DNA from: Pararhizobium arenae
GTDB lineage: Bacteria > Pseudomonadota > Alphaproteobacteria > Rhizobiales > Rhizobiaceae
DNA length: 64,000 nucleotides
Direction: 5' to 3'
Assembly (NCBI RefSeq): GCF_001931685.1
Contig: NZ_MOOY01000007.1
Location: 114,130-178,129, forward strand
Of the stretch, positions 1 to 8,007 are shown one piece after another. How positions within the stretch are numbered: the stretch's first letter is position 1; each line of letters begins with the position of its first letter. The notes under the pieces are model-generated. The model worked only from the letters and a program-made list of their open reading frames with translations. It was not told where the DNA came from and ran no database searches. Made by a program: the position numbers and the translations under genes.

Positions 1-17
1 CGGGCGGGGAGAAGGGA
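1..17. repeat. Cut end of the intergenic double-palindrome repeat
   Basis: The first 17 bases (gcggggagaaggg core) match the terminal half-palindrome of the intergenic element seen complete at 2266, 9903, 30168, 45204, 55900 and 61080. The rest lies outside the window. It sits directly downstream of the binding-protein gene that ends at 25. Confidence 0.5.
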
Positions 18-24
18 AGACCCT

Positions 25-1107
25 TTACTGCTGCATCATGTTGGTCCAGGCGTCCTGCATCTTCTTGTCGAGTTCGGCCGACGGGATCGGATAGAGTTGG
101 GTGTTCTTCAGGTAGCCGGCCTGATCGTCCCAGCGTAGCGCCTTCTTCTGCTCGCCATCCAGATGTTCGCCGGCCTTCTGGTTGGTCGGCATTCCCCAGT
201 AGCAGGAAGACGTCGCAAGACGGGCCTGGCCTTCCGGGCTCAGGATATATTGCACGAACTTCAGCGCCAGATCGGGATTCTTGCTATCCTTCATGACAGC
301 GATCGACTGCGCCCAGCGCACGGCGCCTTGTTTCGGCACGGTCCAGTCGAGGTTTGGCTTGTCCTTGGCGAGCGAGGCGGTGATCCATTCGCCGCCGCCG
401 ACGAGGATGTCGACTTCTCCGGTTGCCAGCGCCGTCTGGGAGGAAACGACGTCGCTCACCTGCTTGGAGGCGGCTTTCATCGCCGCCAGCTTTTCCTCGA
501 TCGCCGGCATGTCGGCGTCGGAAAGGTCGGCGGTCTTCTTGCCGAGGCCGAGCTGCACGAGGCCGATCATCGGCAGGTAGTAGTCATAGAGCGCGATGCG
601 CCCCTTGTACTTGTCCGACCAGATGACCGAGAGGTCCTCCATGTCCTTCGGATCGACCTTGGTCTTGTCGTAGGAGATCGTGTTGTAACCGAATTTCTCG
701 GTGATGGCGTAGGTCTTGCCGTCCTTGGTGTTGTTGTCGTTCATCACCAGTTCGGGGAAGAGGTCGGCCGAGGGCAGGGCGTTGGCCGGCATTTCGCCAA
801 GCACGCCCATGTCGATGACGCGGTGAACGTCCACGGCATCGATGACCATCACATCCCAATCGCCGGGCTGCGACTGTTCGAGGATGGAGATGCCGGCGCC
901 GGTGCCTTCATATTCCTTGAGGTTGACCTTGACGTCGTTGGCCGTCTCGAAGGGCTCGATCAGCGCCGGGTCGGTGTGGTCGCACCAGACGAGCGCGTTC
1001 AGTTCCTCGGTGGCATTGGCCTGGCCTGCCGCAAGGGCGCCCAAAGCGATGGTGGACATGAAAAATCGGCGCGCAGCTGCGCCCTCGAATGATCTGGTCA
1101 TCGTCAT
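25..1107 (-). CDS. PotD-like ABC transporter substrate-binding protein
   Basis: Periplasmic binding protein of the spermidine/putrescine (PotD, SBP_bac_8-like) type, 360 residues, the usual length. The N terminus has basic residues (TRSFEGAAARRFF), a hydrophobic core and an ANA-TEE cleavage site at about residue 33, so it is exported. Mature motifs such as IPSAELDKKMQDAW near the C terminus and the DVMVIDAVDV strand fit the family. Substrate cannot be told from sequence; a polyamine, quaternary amine or small organic cation is likely. It is divergent from the TetR gene at 1215 and would be the last gene kept of a transporter operon continuing to the left. The start could be the second Met two codons on. 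Confidence 0.85.
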   Translation of the reverse strand: MTMTRSFEGAAARRFFMSTIALGALAAGQANATEELNALVWCDHTDPALIEPFETANDVKVNLKEYEGTGAGISILEQSQPGDWDVMVIDAVDVHRVIDMGVLGEMPANALPSADLFPELVMNDNNTKDGKTYAITEKFGYNTISYDKTKVDPKDMEDLSVIWSDKYKGRIALYDYYLPMIGLVQLGLGKKTADLSDADMPAIEEKLAAMKAASKQVSDVVSSQTALATGEVDILVGGGEWITASLAKDKPNLDWTVPKQGAVRWAQSIAVMKDSKNPDLALKFVQYILSPEGQARLATSSCYWGMPTNQKAGEHLDGEQKKALRWDDQAGYLKNTQLYPIPSAELDKKMQDAWTNMMQQ

Positions 1108-1149
1108 TTCCCTCTGGTTTTAACGCTCGTTTTGGCGCCTTGTAAAAAA

Positions 1150-1200
1150 GATTGAATGAATTCATTTTTTAAGTCAATATCAAAACTGAAGGCATTCAAA
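1150..1200. promoter_or_regulatory. Candidate TetR operators in the divergent promoter
   Basis: Two inverted repeats lie between the divergent genes: AATGAATTCATT, a perfect 12-base palindrome at 1155-1166, and TGAAGGCATTCA at 1187-1198. Both contain TGAA / CATTCA-type half-sites. The first is about 48 bases upstream of the binding-protein start, the second just ahead of the TetR start, so autoregulation and control of the transporter gene by the TetR protein is the simple reading. The half-sites resemble those of the 38-48 kb regulon but spacing differs. Confidence 0.5.
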
Positions 1201-1214
1201 AAAGGAAAACGCAG

Positions 1215-1838
1215 GTGACGGGACTGCGCGCAAAACAAAAAGCCGACAAGAACAGACGCATTCTGGAAGCCGCCACCAAGCTCTTCCGAGAGGTGGGCTA
1301 CGATGCCGCACGCATCGAGGATATTGCCGAGCGCGCCGAGGTTTCCGTCGGGACATTCTACAATTATTACCAGAACAAGGGTGACATGCTCTTGGCAACC
1401 GTCGCCATGGAAGTGGAAGAGGTGCTGGAGGCCGGAGAGCCGATCGTCGCCAATCCGCCGGCCGGCGTTCTGGCTGCGCTGACCAAGCTGATCGACCAGT
1501 ATTACGACCACTCGCTCGTCTATCTCAGCAAGGAGATGTGGCGCACGGCCATGGCGCTGTCGATCCAGCAGCCGGAAACACCTTTTTCCAAGCGCTACAC
1601 TGATCTCGATCGCCGGCTCTGCCTGCAGGTCACGACGCTGGTGCAGAAGCTGCAGCAGCGTGGCGCGGTTCTGATGGGCATCGACACGGTCGCTGTCGGC
1701 GCCATGTTCTTCAACAATCTCAACATGATGTTCACAGACTTCGTGCGCGACGAAGCCATGCCGCTCGATACGCTGAAGGAAGAGGTCGCCCGCCAGAACA
1801 AGCCGCTGGCGTCACTGATCAGCACACCCAATCTTTAA
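1215..1838 (+). CDS. TetR/AcrR-family transcriptional regulator
   Basis: 207-residue one-domain-plus-HTH repressor. The N-terminal TetR HTH is plain at about residues 10-56 (ILEAATKLFREVGYDAARIEDIAERAEVSVGTFYNYYQNKGDML), followed by an all-helical ligand domain without a clear relative. The start is GTG at 1215; no closer ATG keeps the HTH whole. It is divergent from the PotD-like gene and has two palindromes in the shared control region, so it probably regulates that transporter and itself. The gene at 1856 follows after 17 bases and is probably cotranscribed. The ligand is unknown. Confidence 0.85.
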   Translation: MTGLRAKQKADKNRRILEAATKLFREVGYDAARIEDIAERAEVSVGTFYNYYQNKGDMLLATVAMEVEEVLEAGEPIVANPPAGVLAALTKLIDQYYDHSLVYLSKEMWRTAMALSIQQPETPFSKRYTDLDRRLCLQVTTLVQKLQQRGAVLMGIDTVAVGAMFFNNLNMMFTDFVRDEAMPLDTLKEEVARQNKPLASLISTPNL

Positions 1839-1855
1839 AAAATACTGGAGGAAAC

Positions 1856-2248
1856 ATGAACGATACGCATTCGAGCGTATTGGCTGCGGCCGATCGACTG
1901 GTCGATGCTTTCGCGCGTCACGATACGCAGGCCTATTTCGCAGCCTTCGCACCCGATGCAAGTTTCATCTTCCACAATCTCGATCGCGTCCTGACGAGCC
2001 GCGATGCCTATCGCGCGGAATGGAAGCTTTGGGAGGGGCGCGACGGTTTTCGCGTGAAATCCTGCCGGTCGAGCGAACGTCATGTCCGACTTTCCAGCGA
2101 TGCTGCGATTTTCACGCACACCGTCGAAACCACGGTTGAGTTCGGCGAGGAACCGGTAACGTCCGTCGAACGAGAAACGATCGTTTTCGAGCGTTCCGGC
2201 GATGGCAGCTGGCTCGCCGTGCATGAACATCTGTCGAAGCTGCCGTAA
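1856..2248 (+). CDS. SnoaL/NTF2-like protein
   Basis: 130-residue protein of the SnoaL-like / NTF2 fold. It has the characteristic opening (LAAADRLVDAFARHDTQAYFAAFAPDASFIFHN) and a C-terminal strand pair ending in GSWLAVHEHLS. Members are small cone-shaped barrels used as isomerases, cyclases or binding proteins, so no reaction can be assigned. A good ribosome site (tggagg) lies 7 bases ahead of the ATG, 17 bases after the TetR gene, suggesting an operon with it. No signal peptide. Confidence 0.75.
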   Translation: MNDTHSSVLAAADRLVDAFARHDTQAYFAAFAPDASFIFHNLDRVLTSRDAYRAEWKLWEGRDGFRVKSCRSSERHVRLSSDAAIFTHTVETTVEFGEEPVTSVERETIVFERSGDGSWLAVHEHLSKLP

Positions 2249-2265
2249 GGGGTTCGCACGAGTTT

Positions 2266-2385
2266 TCCTTCTCCCCGCTTGCGGGGAGAAGGTGCCCAAA
2301 GGGCGGATGAGGGGCATAAACTTGCTCTGAATTGCCGCGTTGCCCCTCACCCTAGCCCTCTCCCCGCAGGCGGGGAGAGGGGACC
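2266..2385. repeat. Intergenic double-palindrome element, copy 1
   Basis: Two GC-rich palindromes, CCTTCTCCCCGC-TTGC-GGGGAGAAGG at about 2267-2292 and a CCCTCTCCCCGC / GCGGGGAGAGGG pair at about 2357-2383, flank a spacer with the conserved phrases gcggatgagggg and cccctcaccctagc. The same mosaic recurs five more times in the window in either orientation. It lies between the convergent NTF2-like and L,D-transpeptidase genes and may also act as a transcription end. Confidence 0.85.
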
Positions 2386-2441
2386 CTTCGTGAGCGATTT
2401 CCTTGCCCGTGAGCAAGAAGGGGCCAGAGGATCGGTCCTCG

Positions 2442-3143
2442 CTACTGCCACACCACGATCCGGGCCTTGTAGGGCACGCGGTCATAGAGATCGATAACGT
2501 CCTGGTTCATCAGGCGCACGCAGCCCGAGGAGACGGCCTTGCCGATCGAATCCCATTCGGGCGAACCGTGGAGGCGATAGAGCGTGTCTTCGCCATTCTG
2601 GAAGATGTAGAGCGCGCGGGCACCGAGCGGGTTCTTGAGCCCTGGGTCCATGCCGCCATTGGCGATCGAATAGCGCTCGAGGCTCGGCTGGCGGGCCACC
2701 ATCTCGTTCGGCGGTTTCCAGCGTGGCCAGGCTTGGCGCCAGTGGATCACGCCTTCGCCCTGCCAGGCAAAACCGTCGCGGCCGATGCCGACACCATAGC
2801 GCATCGCGGTGCCGCCCGGCTCGACGACATAGAGGAAACGCGAGGGCGTATCGACGACGATGGTGCCAGGCGCTTCGCCGGTGGGATCGATGACCCGCTG
2901 GCGATAGAAGCGCGGATCGATCTTTTCAAACGGCACGGCGGGAATGGAGAAGCCGCCATCCTCGACCGGCGCGTACATGGCAACGAGCTCTTCCTGGGTG
3001 GGAGGGGCCACAGGGCGGCTGATGCGGGTCGGGATCGGTGTGGACCTGCCGCCGGGCACGGTGGAGCATCCGGCGATCAAGGCGGTCATAGAAGCTGCGC
3101 CAAGGAGAAATGTCCTTCGCGAAGGATTATAATCTGTGGGCAT
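2442..3143 (-). CDS. L,D-transpeptidase (ErfK/YbiS/YcfS/YnhG family)
   Basis: Cell-wall enzyme forming 3-3 crosslinks in peptidoglycan or anchoring proteins to it. The YkuD catalytic block is clear near the C terminus: RLHGSPEWDSIGKAVSSGCVRL, with catalytic Cys in SGCVR and the upstream His. The N terminus has a twin-Arg-like SRRTFLLG followed by a hydrophobic stretch and a lipobox (LIAGC), so it is probably exported and lipid anchored. I chose ATG at 3143 (233 residues); a TTG at 3161 would add six residues. Monocistronic, convergent with the upstream genes. Confidence 0.88.
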   Translation of the reverse strand: MPTDYNPSRRTFLLGAASMTALIAGCSTVPGGRSTPIPTRISRPVAPPTQEELVAMYAPVEDGGFSIPAVPFEKIDPRFYRQRVIDPTGEAPGTIVVDTPSRFLYVVEPGGTAMRYGVGIGRDGFAWQGEGVIHWRQAWPRWKPPNEMVARQPSLERYSIANGGMDPGLKNPLGARALYIFQNGEDTLYRLHGSPEWDSIGKAVSSGCVRLMNQDVIDLYDRVPYKARIVVWQ

Positions 3144-3377
3144 TTCGGCGGTATCTTTCAAACGGCATCCGGCAAAGCACCGGCCTTACGGGTCTAGGAA
3201 GAGACCGGTGATGCTGACAAGCGGCCGGCGATCACAACCGCGTCATACTGTGGATGGCTGAGGAAACATCTCGGTCGCCGTGGCATGGATGCTACAACCA
3301 TATCGATCTGGCTGTTTACGTGCAGGGTTATCTGCGGGTGGTTGACAGCGTTTACGAAAACAGACAGGTTCACGCAC

Positions 3378-3475
3378 ATTCCGAGGGGAGCATCGAACGG
3401 TGCTGAGATGGCGGTGAGCCGGACCCTTGAACCTGATCCGGGTCATGCCGGCGTAGGAACGGAAACAGGCGCGCA
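3378..3475 (+). promoter_or_regulatory. TPP (THI-element) riboswitch
   Basis: The sequence carries the conserved TPP-riboswitch core in order: ggggagc, the CTGAGA pyrimidine-sensing loop (3412-3417), GACCCTTGAACCTGATCC (3422-3439), and the pyrophosphate helix ATGCCGGCGTAGGAACGG. It lies on the same strand as and about 130 bases ahead of thiX, so thiamine pyrophosphate should repress the HMP uptake genes. Downstream at 3505-3526 there is a perfect 8-base hairpin that would bury a GGAG Shine-Dalgarno sequence, suggesting translational control. The 234 bases before it (3144-3377) show nothing else. Confidence 0.93.
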
Positions 3476-3504
3476 AGGCTCCCTTTTCTTCTTCGCTTTA
3501 CCTG

Positions 3505-3526
3505 GATCTCCATTTGTCTGGAGATC
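3505..3526 (+). promoter_or_regulatory. Hairpin masking a Shine-Dalgarno (riboswitch expression platform)
   Basis: GATCTCCA (3505-3512), loop TTTGTC, then TGGAGATC (3519-3526) form a perfect 8-base stem. The 3' arm contains the GGAG at 3520-3523, 7 bases ahead of the ATG at 3531. There is no T-run after the stem, so it fits a translation-masking platform better than a terminator. Confidence 0.6.
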
Positions 3527-3530
3527 GTCG

Positions 3531-3605
3531 ATGAACATTTCTGTTTTCTCTGATTACACGCTCTGGCGAGCAATCGTGCGCGGATCGATCCTTTTTCCGG
3601 ACTGA
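3531..3605 (+). CDS. Possible 24-residue leader peptide ahead of thiX
   Basis: Short reading frame from ATG at 3531 with GGAG 7 bases upstream, ending in TGA two bases before the GTG at 3608. Product begins MNISVFSDYTLW and ends ILFPD, with no recognised domain. Its ribosome site is inside the hairpin of the riboswitch platform, and thiX itself has no good Shine-Dalgarno, so translation of thiX may be coupled to this frame. It may instead be a relic of a longer thiX N terminus. No homologue is known to me. Confidence 0.35.
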   Translation: MNISVFSDYTLWRAIVRGSILFPD

Positions 3606-3610
3606 ACGTG

Positions 3611-4363
3611 ATGCTCCTTGCCCATGCCTGCGGCGGTCTCGCAGCGCTGGTTGCCCTCTGGCAACTTGGTGTCACTGCCTTTTCTCCGCCACGCTATATC
3701 CTGCCGTCGCCGGTGGAAACGGTGGCTGCGTTCCTGCGCCAACCGGCCTTCCTCCTGGGGCAGGGGCTGGTGACGCTCTCGGAAATCGTTGTGGGGTTGA
3801 CGCTCGGTTCCCTTCTCGGAGCGGCCGCGGCAGTTGCCATCGCTGCCTTTCCATGGGCGGGGCGGCTGTTCTGGCCGGTCCTCGTCGTGCTGCAGGCTCT
3901 GCCGGTCTTCGTTCTGGCGCCGGTGCTTGTGCTGTGGTTCGGCTTCGGCATGGCTTCGAAGGTGGCGATGACGACGATCATCATCTTCTTTCCCGTCGCT
4001 TCCGCCTTTGGTGATGGGCTGCGCCGAACAGACCGCGATATCCTCGATGCTGTTTCGTTGACGCAGGCCAGTCACTGGCAGACGCTTTGCCACGTGCGTG
4101 TGCCTCTCGCGCTGCCAAGCCTCGTTTCCGGGCTGCGGGTCGCTGCTCCGCTGGCGCCACTCGGCGCGGTCGTCGGCGAGTGGGTGGGGGCATCCGCCGG
4201 ACTTGGCTTCGTCATGGTGCAGGCCAATGCGCGCATGCAGACCGATACCGTCTTCGCCGCCATGGCGATTCTCGCAGTCTTCGCCGTCACGCTCAGGCTT
4301 CTCGTCGACAGGCTGACAACCCGTATCGCGCCGTGGGCGCGCGAGGCCGATCCCGTTTTTTAA
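3611..4363 (+). CDS. thiX: HMP/thiamine-precursor ABC transporter permease
   Basis: Inner-membrane permease of the BPD_transp_1 (SsuC/TauC/ThiX) family, about 250 residues with six predicted membrane segments. The cytoplasmic EAA-like loop is visible at AVSLTQASHWQTLCHVRVPLALPSLVSGLRVAAPLAP around residues 140-175. The TPP riboswitch upstream and the NMT1/THI5-like binding protein 24 bases downstream define it as the pyrimidine (hydroxymethylpyrimidine) precursor importer. GTG at 3608 is an equally good start. No ATPase gene (thiZ) follows in this window. Confidence 0.85.
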   Translation: MLLAHACGGLAALVALWQLGVTAFSPPRYILPSPVETVAAFLRQPAFLLGQGLVTLSEIVVGLTLGSLLGAAAAVAIAAFPWAGRLFWPVLVVLQALPVFVLAPVLVLWFGFGMASKVAMTTIIIFFPVASAFGDGLRRTDRDILDAVSLTQASHWQTLCHVRVPLALPSLVSGLRVAAPLAPLGAVVGEWVGASAGLGFVMVQANARMQTDTVFAAMAILAVFAVTLRLLVDRLTTRIAPWAREADPVF

Positions 4364-4386
4364 CCCCAACCCCAACGGAGTCATCC

Positions 4387-5355
4387 ATGACCTCAATTGC
4401 TTCCCGTCTCGTTGCCAGCCTGCTTGCCGCAGTGAGCCTTGCCATCCCCGTTTCCGCCGATGCGGCTGACAAGCTGACGGTGCTGCTCGAATGGTTCGTC
4501 AATCCCGATCACGCACCGATGGTGATTGCCAACGAACGTGGCCTTTTCGCCCGCGAGGGGCTGACGGTGGAACTGATCCCGCCGGCTGATCCTTCCTCTG
4601 TGCCGCGGCTCGTTTCCGCCGGGCAGGCGGATATCGGGATCCACTATCAGCCGAATCTCTATCTCGATTACGCAGCCGGCCTGCCACTCGTGCGCTTTGG
4701 CACGCTGGTCGAAACGCCGCTCAACACGGTGACCGTGTTGGCGGACGGGCCGATCAAGAGCCTCAAGGATTTGAAGGGCAAGAAGGTCGGCTTCTCCGTC
4801 TCCGGTTTCGAGGATGCGATGCTCACCCGCATGCTGACTTCGGAGGGATTGAAAAAAGAAGATGTTGAACTGATCAACGTCAACTTCTCGCTCTCGCCGT
4901 CGCTAATATCCGGAAAGGTCGATGCGACGCTCGGGGGGTTCCGCAATTTCGAGTTAACGCAGATAGAGTTGGAAGGGCAGAAGGGCAGAGCTTTCTTTCC
5001 TGAGGAACATGGCGTTCCCGCCTATGACGAGCTTGTCTTCGTGACGCGAAAGGATATGGCCGACGATCGTCGGTTGCCAGGCTTTCTTGAGGCGGTGGAA
5101 GAGGCTTCGATCTTCATAACCAACCATCCCGACGAAGCCTGGGCGCTGTTCATCAAGGCCTATCCCGATCTCGACAATGAATTGAACCGCCGCGCGTTTT
5201 TCGACACGCTGCCACCTTTTGCCAAGCGACCGGCTGCGTTGGATGTCGGCCGGTACGCGCGATTTGGTGCGTTTCTGCAGGAGATGGGATTGATCGAGAA
5301 GGCTCCGGCGGTCGAGGAGATCGCGATAGAGATCAGGCACGATCAGGCGAATTGA
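4387..5355 (+). CDS. thiY: HMP/thiamine-precursor ABC transporter binding protein (NMT1/THI5-like)
   Basis: 322-residue periplasmic binding protein for the thiamine pyrimidine precursor. A signal peptide with cleavage near SADAAD (about residue 26) precedes the family signature VLLEWFVNPDHAPMVIANERGLF, then LVSAGQADIGI and LKGKKVGFSVSG, as in NMT1/THI5 and ThiY proteins. ATG at 4387 lies 23 bases after thiX; longer upstream frames overlap thiX and are not real. Under the same TPP riboswitch. Soluble partner of ThiX; the ATPase must be encoded elsewhere. Confidence 0.88.
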   Translation: MTSIASRLVASLLAAVSLAIPVSADAADKLTVLLEWFVNPDHAPMVIANERGLFAREGLTVELIPPADPSSVPRLVSAGQADIGIHYQPNLYLDYAAGLPLVRFGTLVETPLNTVTVLADGPIKSLKDLKGKKVGFSVSGFEDAMLTRMLTSEGLKKEDVELINVNFSLSPSLISGKVDATLGGFRNFELTQIELEGQKGRAFFPEEHGVPAYDELVFVTRKDMADDRRLPGFLEAVEEASIFITNHPDEAWALFIKAYPDLDNELNRRAFFDTLPPFAKRPAALDVGRYARFGAFLQEMGLIEKAPAVEEIAIEIRHDQAN

Positions 5356-5380
5356 CGAGCCTGCCGGTTACCGTATCCGA

Positions 5381-5402
5381 CATCTCCCCATATGGGGAGA
5401 TG
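5381..5402. repeat. Perfect 22-base palindrome (CATCTCCCC-ATAT-GGGGAGATG)
   Basis: A perfect palindrome in the 76-base gap between the convergent thiY and TctC genes. The arms resemble the CTCCCC/GGGGAG arms of the larger intergenic element, so it may be a single-palindrome relative. It could serve as a shared transcription end for the two convergent genes, although no long T-run follows. Confidence 0.6.
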
Positions 5403-5431
5403 GGAATTTTGATCGTCGAAATTGCCAGCTT

Positions 5432-6424
5432 TCAATCCAGCTGGATTTTCGCGTCCTGAACGACGGGCGTCCACTTGGCGATTTCCGCCTTGACGTGGGC
5501 GCCCAGTTCCTCCGGGCTGGAAGCGACGATCGCCGCACTGAATTCCTTCATGCGTTCGGCGACAGTCGGATCGGCGAGGGTTTTCTTGGCCGAGTCGTTG
5601 AGGCGTGCGATCACCTCCGGCGGGGTGCCCGCCGGGGCGAAAAGCGCGTTCCACGTATAGGTTTCATAGCCGGGAATACCGGATTCGGCGATCGTCGGGA
5701 TGTCCGGGAAGGAGGCCGCCCGTTCCTTGGTGGTTACCGCCAGCGCGCGAAGCGTGCCGGATTTGATGTGTCCTGAGGACGAGGGCAGGTTGTCGAACAT
5801 GATCGGCACCTGGTTGCCAAGCACGTCGTTCAAGGCCGGGCCTGAGCCCTTATAGGGAATATGCTCCATCTCGACGCCGGCCATGGATTTGAACAGTTCG
5901 CCGGAGAGATGCAGCGGCGTGCCGTTGCCGGAGGAGGCGTAGCTGTATTTGCCCGGCTCGGCTTTGAGGAGAGCCAGCAGCTCTTCGACATTTTTCACCG
6001 GCAGTTCCGGATTGACCACCAGCACGTTCGGCACGACGACGAGCAGCGAGATGGGTGCGAAATCCTTTTCGGCATCATAGGGGGTGGATTTGAGGATCAG
6101 CGGGTTCAGCGCATGGGTCGCGACCGTTCCCATCAGGATCGTGTAACCATCCGGCTCTGCGCGGGCGACATTGTCGGCGCCGAGATTGCCGCCGGCTCCG
6201 GCGACGTTCTGGACGATCACCTGCTGGCCCAGATCCTCCGACATCTTCTGGGCGATGATGCGGGCGACGACGTCCGTCGAGCCGCCGGCCGCGAAGGGCA
6301 CGACCATGGTAATCTGGCGGTCGGGAAAGTCGGCGGCGACGCTCGCTGCCGCAAGGGCAAATGCCGCCGTAAGAGCAGCGCCCGTGGCAAGCAAAGCGCG
6401 GCGTGTCATCCTGGATAAGGTCAT
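5432..6424 (-). CDS. Tripartite tricarboxylate transporter receptor (TctC/Bug family), second copy
   Basis: 330-residue periplasmic Bug-family receptor. Signal peptide ends at about residue 30 (ASVAADFP), followed by the family signature PDRQITMVVPFAAGGSTDVVARI and the later AKAEPGKYSYASSGNGTPLHLSGELF and VPIMFDNLPSS. ATG at 6424 is preceded by aggagg. It is 68 bases downstream of tctA, making it a second receptor in a locus that already has one at 8668-9651. The ligand is a carboxylate in the known cases (citrate, other di/tricarboxylates, nicotinate); the particular one is unknown. Confidence 0.9.
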   Translation of the reverse strand: MTLSRMTRRALLATGAALTAAFALAAASVAADFPDRQITMVVPFAAGGSTDVVARIIAQKMSEDLGQQVIVQNVAGAGGNLGADNVARAEPDGYTILMGTVATHALNPLILKSTPYDAEKDFAPISLLVVVPNVLVVNPELPVKNVEELLALLKAEPGKYSYASSGNGTPLHLSGELFKSMAGVEMEHIPYKGSGPALNDVLGNQVPIMFDNLPSSSGHIKSGTLRALAVTTKERAASFPDIPTIAESGIPGYETYTWNALFAPAGTPPEVIARLNDSAKKTLADPTVAERMKEFSAAIVASSPEELGAHVKAEIAKWTPVVQDAKIQLD

Positions 6425-6491
6425 TCTTTTCTCCTCCTGTAATGAAAAATGCCCGGCGGCCCTCCAGCCACCGGACGCAACGGTCCTGGGT

Positions 6492-7997
6492 TCAATCCTC
6501 TTCCTGAAACACCTCTTCGCGCTTGGCCTTGATCGAGGGCAGGAAAACAACCACCAGCACGATGGCGGCGATCGCCAGCAGGATCGCGCTGATCGGGCGG
6601 GTGACGAAGGTCGTCGGGTCGCCGCGCGACAGGATCATAGCCCGGCGCAGGTTTTCCTCCAGCAACGGCCCCAGCACGAAGCCGAGCAGCAGCGGCGCCG
6701 GCTCGCAGCGCAGCTTCACCAGCAGATAGCCGGCAATGCCGAAGAAGGCGACCGCATAGAGGTCGTAGACGTTGGAATTGACGCTGTAGACCCCGATCGA
6801 GCAGAAGGCCATGATGATCGGGAACAGCACGTAATAGGGGATGGTGAGCAGTTTCACCCAGAGCCCGATCAGCGGTAGGTTCAGAACCACCAGCATCAGG
6901 TTGCCGATCCACATCGAGGCGATGATGCCCCAGAAGAGAGCCGGCTGTTCTGATGCGACATTCGGACCGGGCACGATGCCCTGGATGATCATCGCGCCGA
7001 CCATCAGCGCCATGACCGGGTTTGCCGGGATGCCGAGTGTCAGGAGCGGGATGAAGGATGTCTGTGCACCGGCATTGTTGGCCGATTCAGGACCTGCGAC
7101 ACCGGCGATAGCGCCGTGGCCGAACTCCTCCGGCGTTTTCGAGATGCGCTTTTCCACCGTATAGGAGGCGAAGGCCGCAAGGATCGCGCCGCCGCCGGGC
7201 AGGATGCCGAGCGCCGAGCCGATGGCCGTTCCGCGCAGGACCGGCGCGAACATGCGGCGGAAATCGTCCTTTGTCGGCCAAAGCCCGCTGACCTTTGCCA
7301 TGAGAAGAGTGCGGGTCTTTTCGCCTTCGAGGTTGCGCAGGATTTCGGCGATACCGAAGACACCGACGGCGACGGCCACGAAGTTCAGGCCATCGGCATA
7401 TTCACGGATGCCGAGGGTGAAGCGTGGGGTGCCGGTGTAGATGTCGGTGCCGACGAGGCCGAGCAGAAGGCCGAGCGCCACCATGGCCAGCGCCTTGACG
7501 ATGGAGCCGTGGGCGAGTGCGACCGAGGAAACGAGGCCGACGATCATCAACGAGAAATATTCCGCCGCACCGAATTTCAGCGCGATGCCGGTGAGCGGGA
7601 TTGCGAAGATCGCGACCAGGAAGGTGGATACGGACCCTGCAAAAAAAGAGCCGAGCGCGGCGATGGAAAGAGCGGCCCCGGCACGACCCTTGCGGGCCAT
7701 CTGGTAGCCGTCGATGGCTGTGACCGCCGACGAAGACTCGCCGGGCATGTTGATGAGGATGGCCGTGGTCGAGCCGCCATATTGGGCGCCGTAATAGATG
7801 CCGGCGAGCATGATGAGCGAGGAAACCGGCTCCAGCTGGAAGGTGATCGGCAGGAGCATGGCGATGGTCGCGGTGGCGCCAATACCCGGGAGAACGCCGA
7901 TCAGGGTGCCGAGCAGCACGCCGATCAGGCAGAAGAACAGGTTTTCCACTGAGCCGGCCGTGGAAAAGCCGAGGGCAAGATTGCTGACAAGATCCAT
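6492..7997 (-). CDS. tctA: Tripartite tricarboxylate transporter large permease
   Basis: 501-residue, roughly 12-segment inner-membrane permease. Family landmarks are GVLPGIGATATIAMLLPITF at about residues 30-49, GGSTTAILINMPGESSSAVTAIDG and a repeat of the same fold in the second half (GILPGGGAILAAFASY). Works with the TctB subunit encoded 10 bases upstream and a periplasmic receptor, driven by the ion gradient. ATG at 7997 with a gaggag site was chosen over the longer frame, which would run into tctB. Confidence 0.92.
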   Translation of the reverse strand: MDLVSNLALGFSTAGSVENLFFCLIGVLLGTLIGVLPGIGATATIAMLLPITFQLEPVSSLIMLAGIYYGAQYGGSTTAILINMPGESSSAVTAIDGYQMARKGRAGAALSIAALGSFFAGSVSTFLVAIFAIPLTGIALKFGAAEYFSLMIVGLVSSVALAHGSIVKALAMVALGLLLGLVGTDIYTGTPRFTLGIREYADGLNFVAVAVGVFGIAEILRNLEGEKTRTLLMAKVSGLWPTKDDFRRMFAPVLRGTAIGSALGILPGGGAILAAFASYTVEKRISKTPEEFGHGAIAGVAGPESANNAGAQTSFIPLLTLGIPANPVMALMVGAMIIQGIVPGPNVASEQPALFWGIIASMWIGNLMLVVLNLPLIGLWVKLLTIPYYVLFPIIMAFCSIGVYSVNSNVYDLYAVAFFGIAGYLLVKLRCEPAPLLLGFVLGPLLEENLRRAMILSRGDPTTFVTRPISAILLAIAAIVLVVVFLPSIKAKREEVFQEED

Positions 7998-8007
7998 GAC
8001 GCGCTCC

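Noticed and set aside
163..1092. Long plus-strand frame (309 codons) opposite the PotD-like gene
   Set aside because: Arg/Gly/Asp-rich translation without domain, fully antisense to a gene with a signal peptide and family motifs; a GC-rich shadow frame.
3285..3605. 106-codon frame across the TPP riboswitch
   Set aside because: Overlaps the conserved riboswitch core; only its last 24 codons (3531-3605) have a plausible start.
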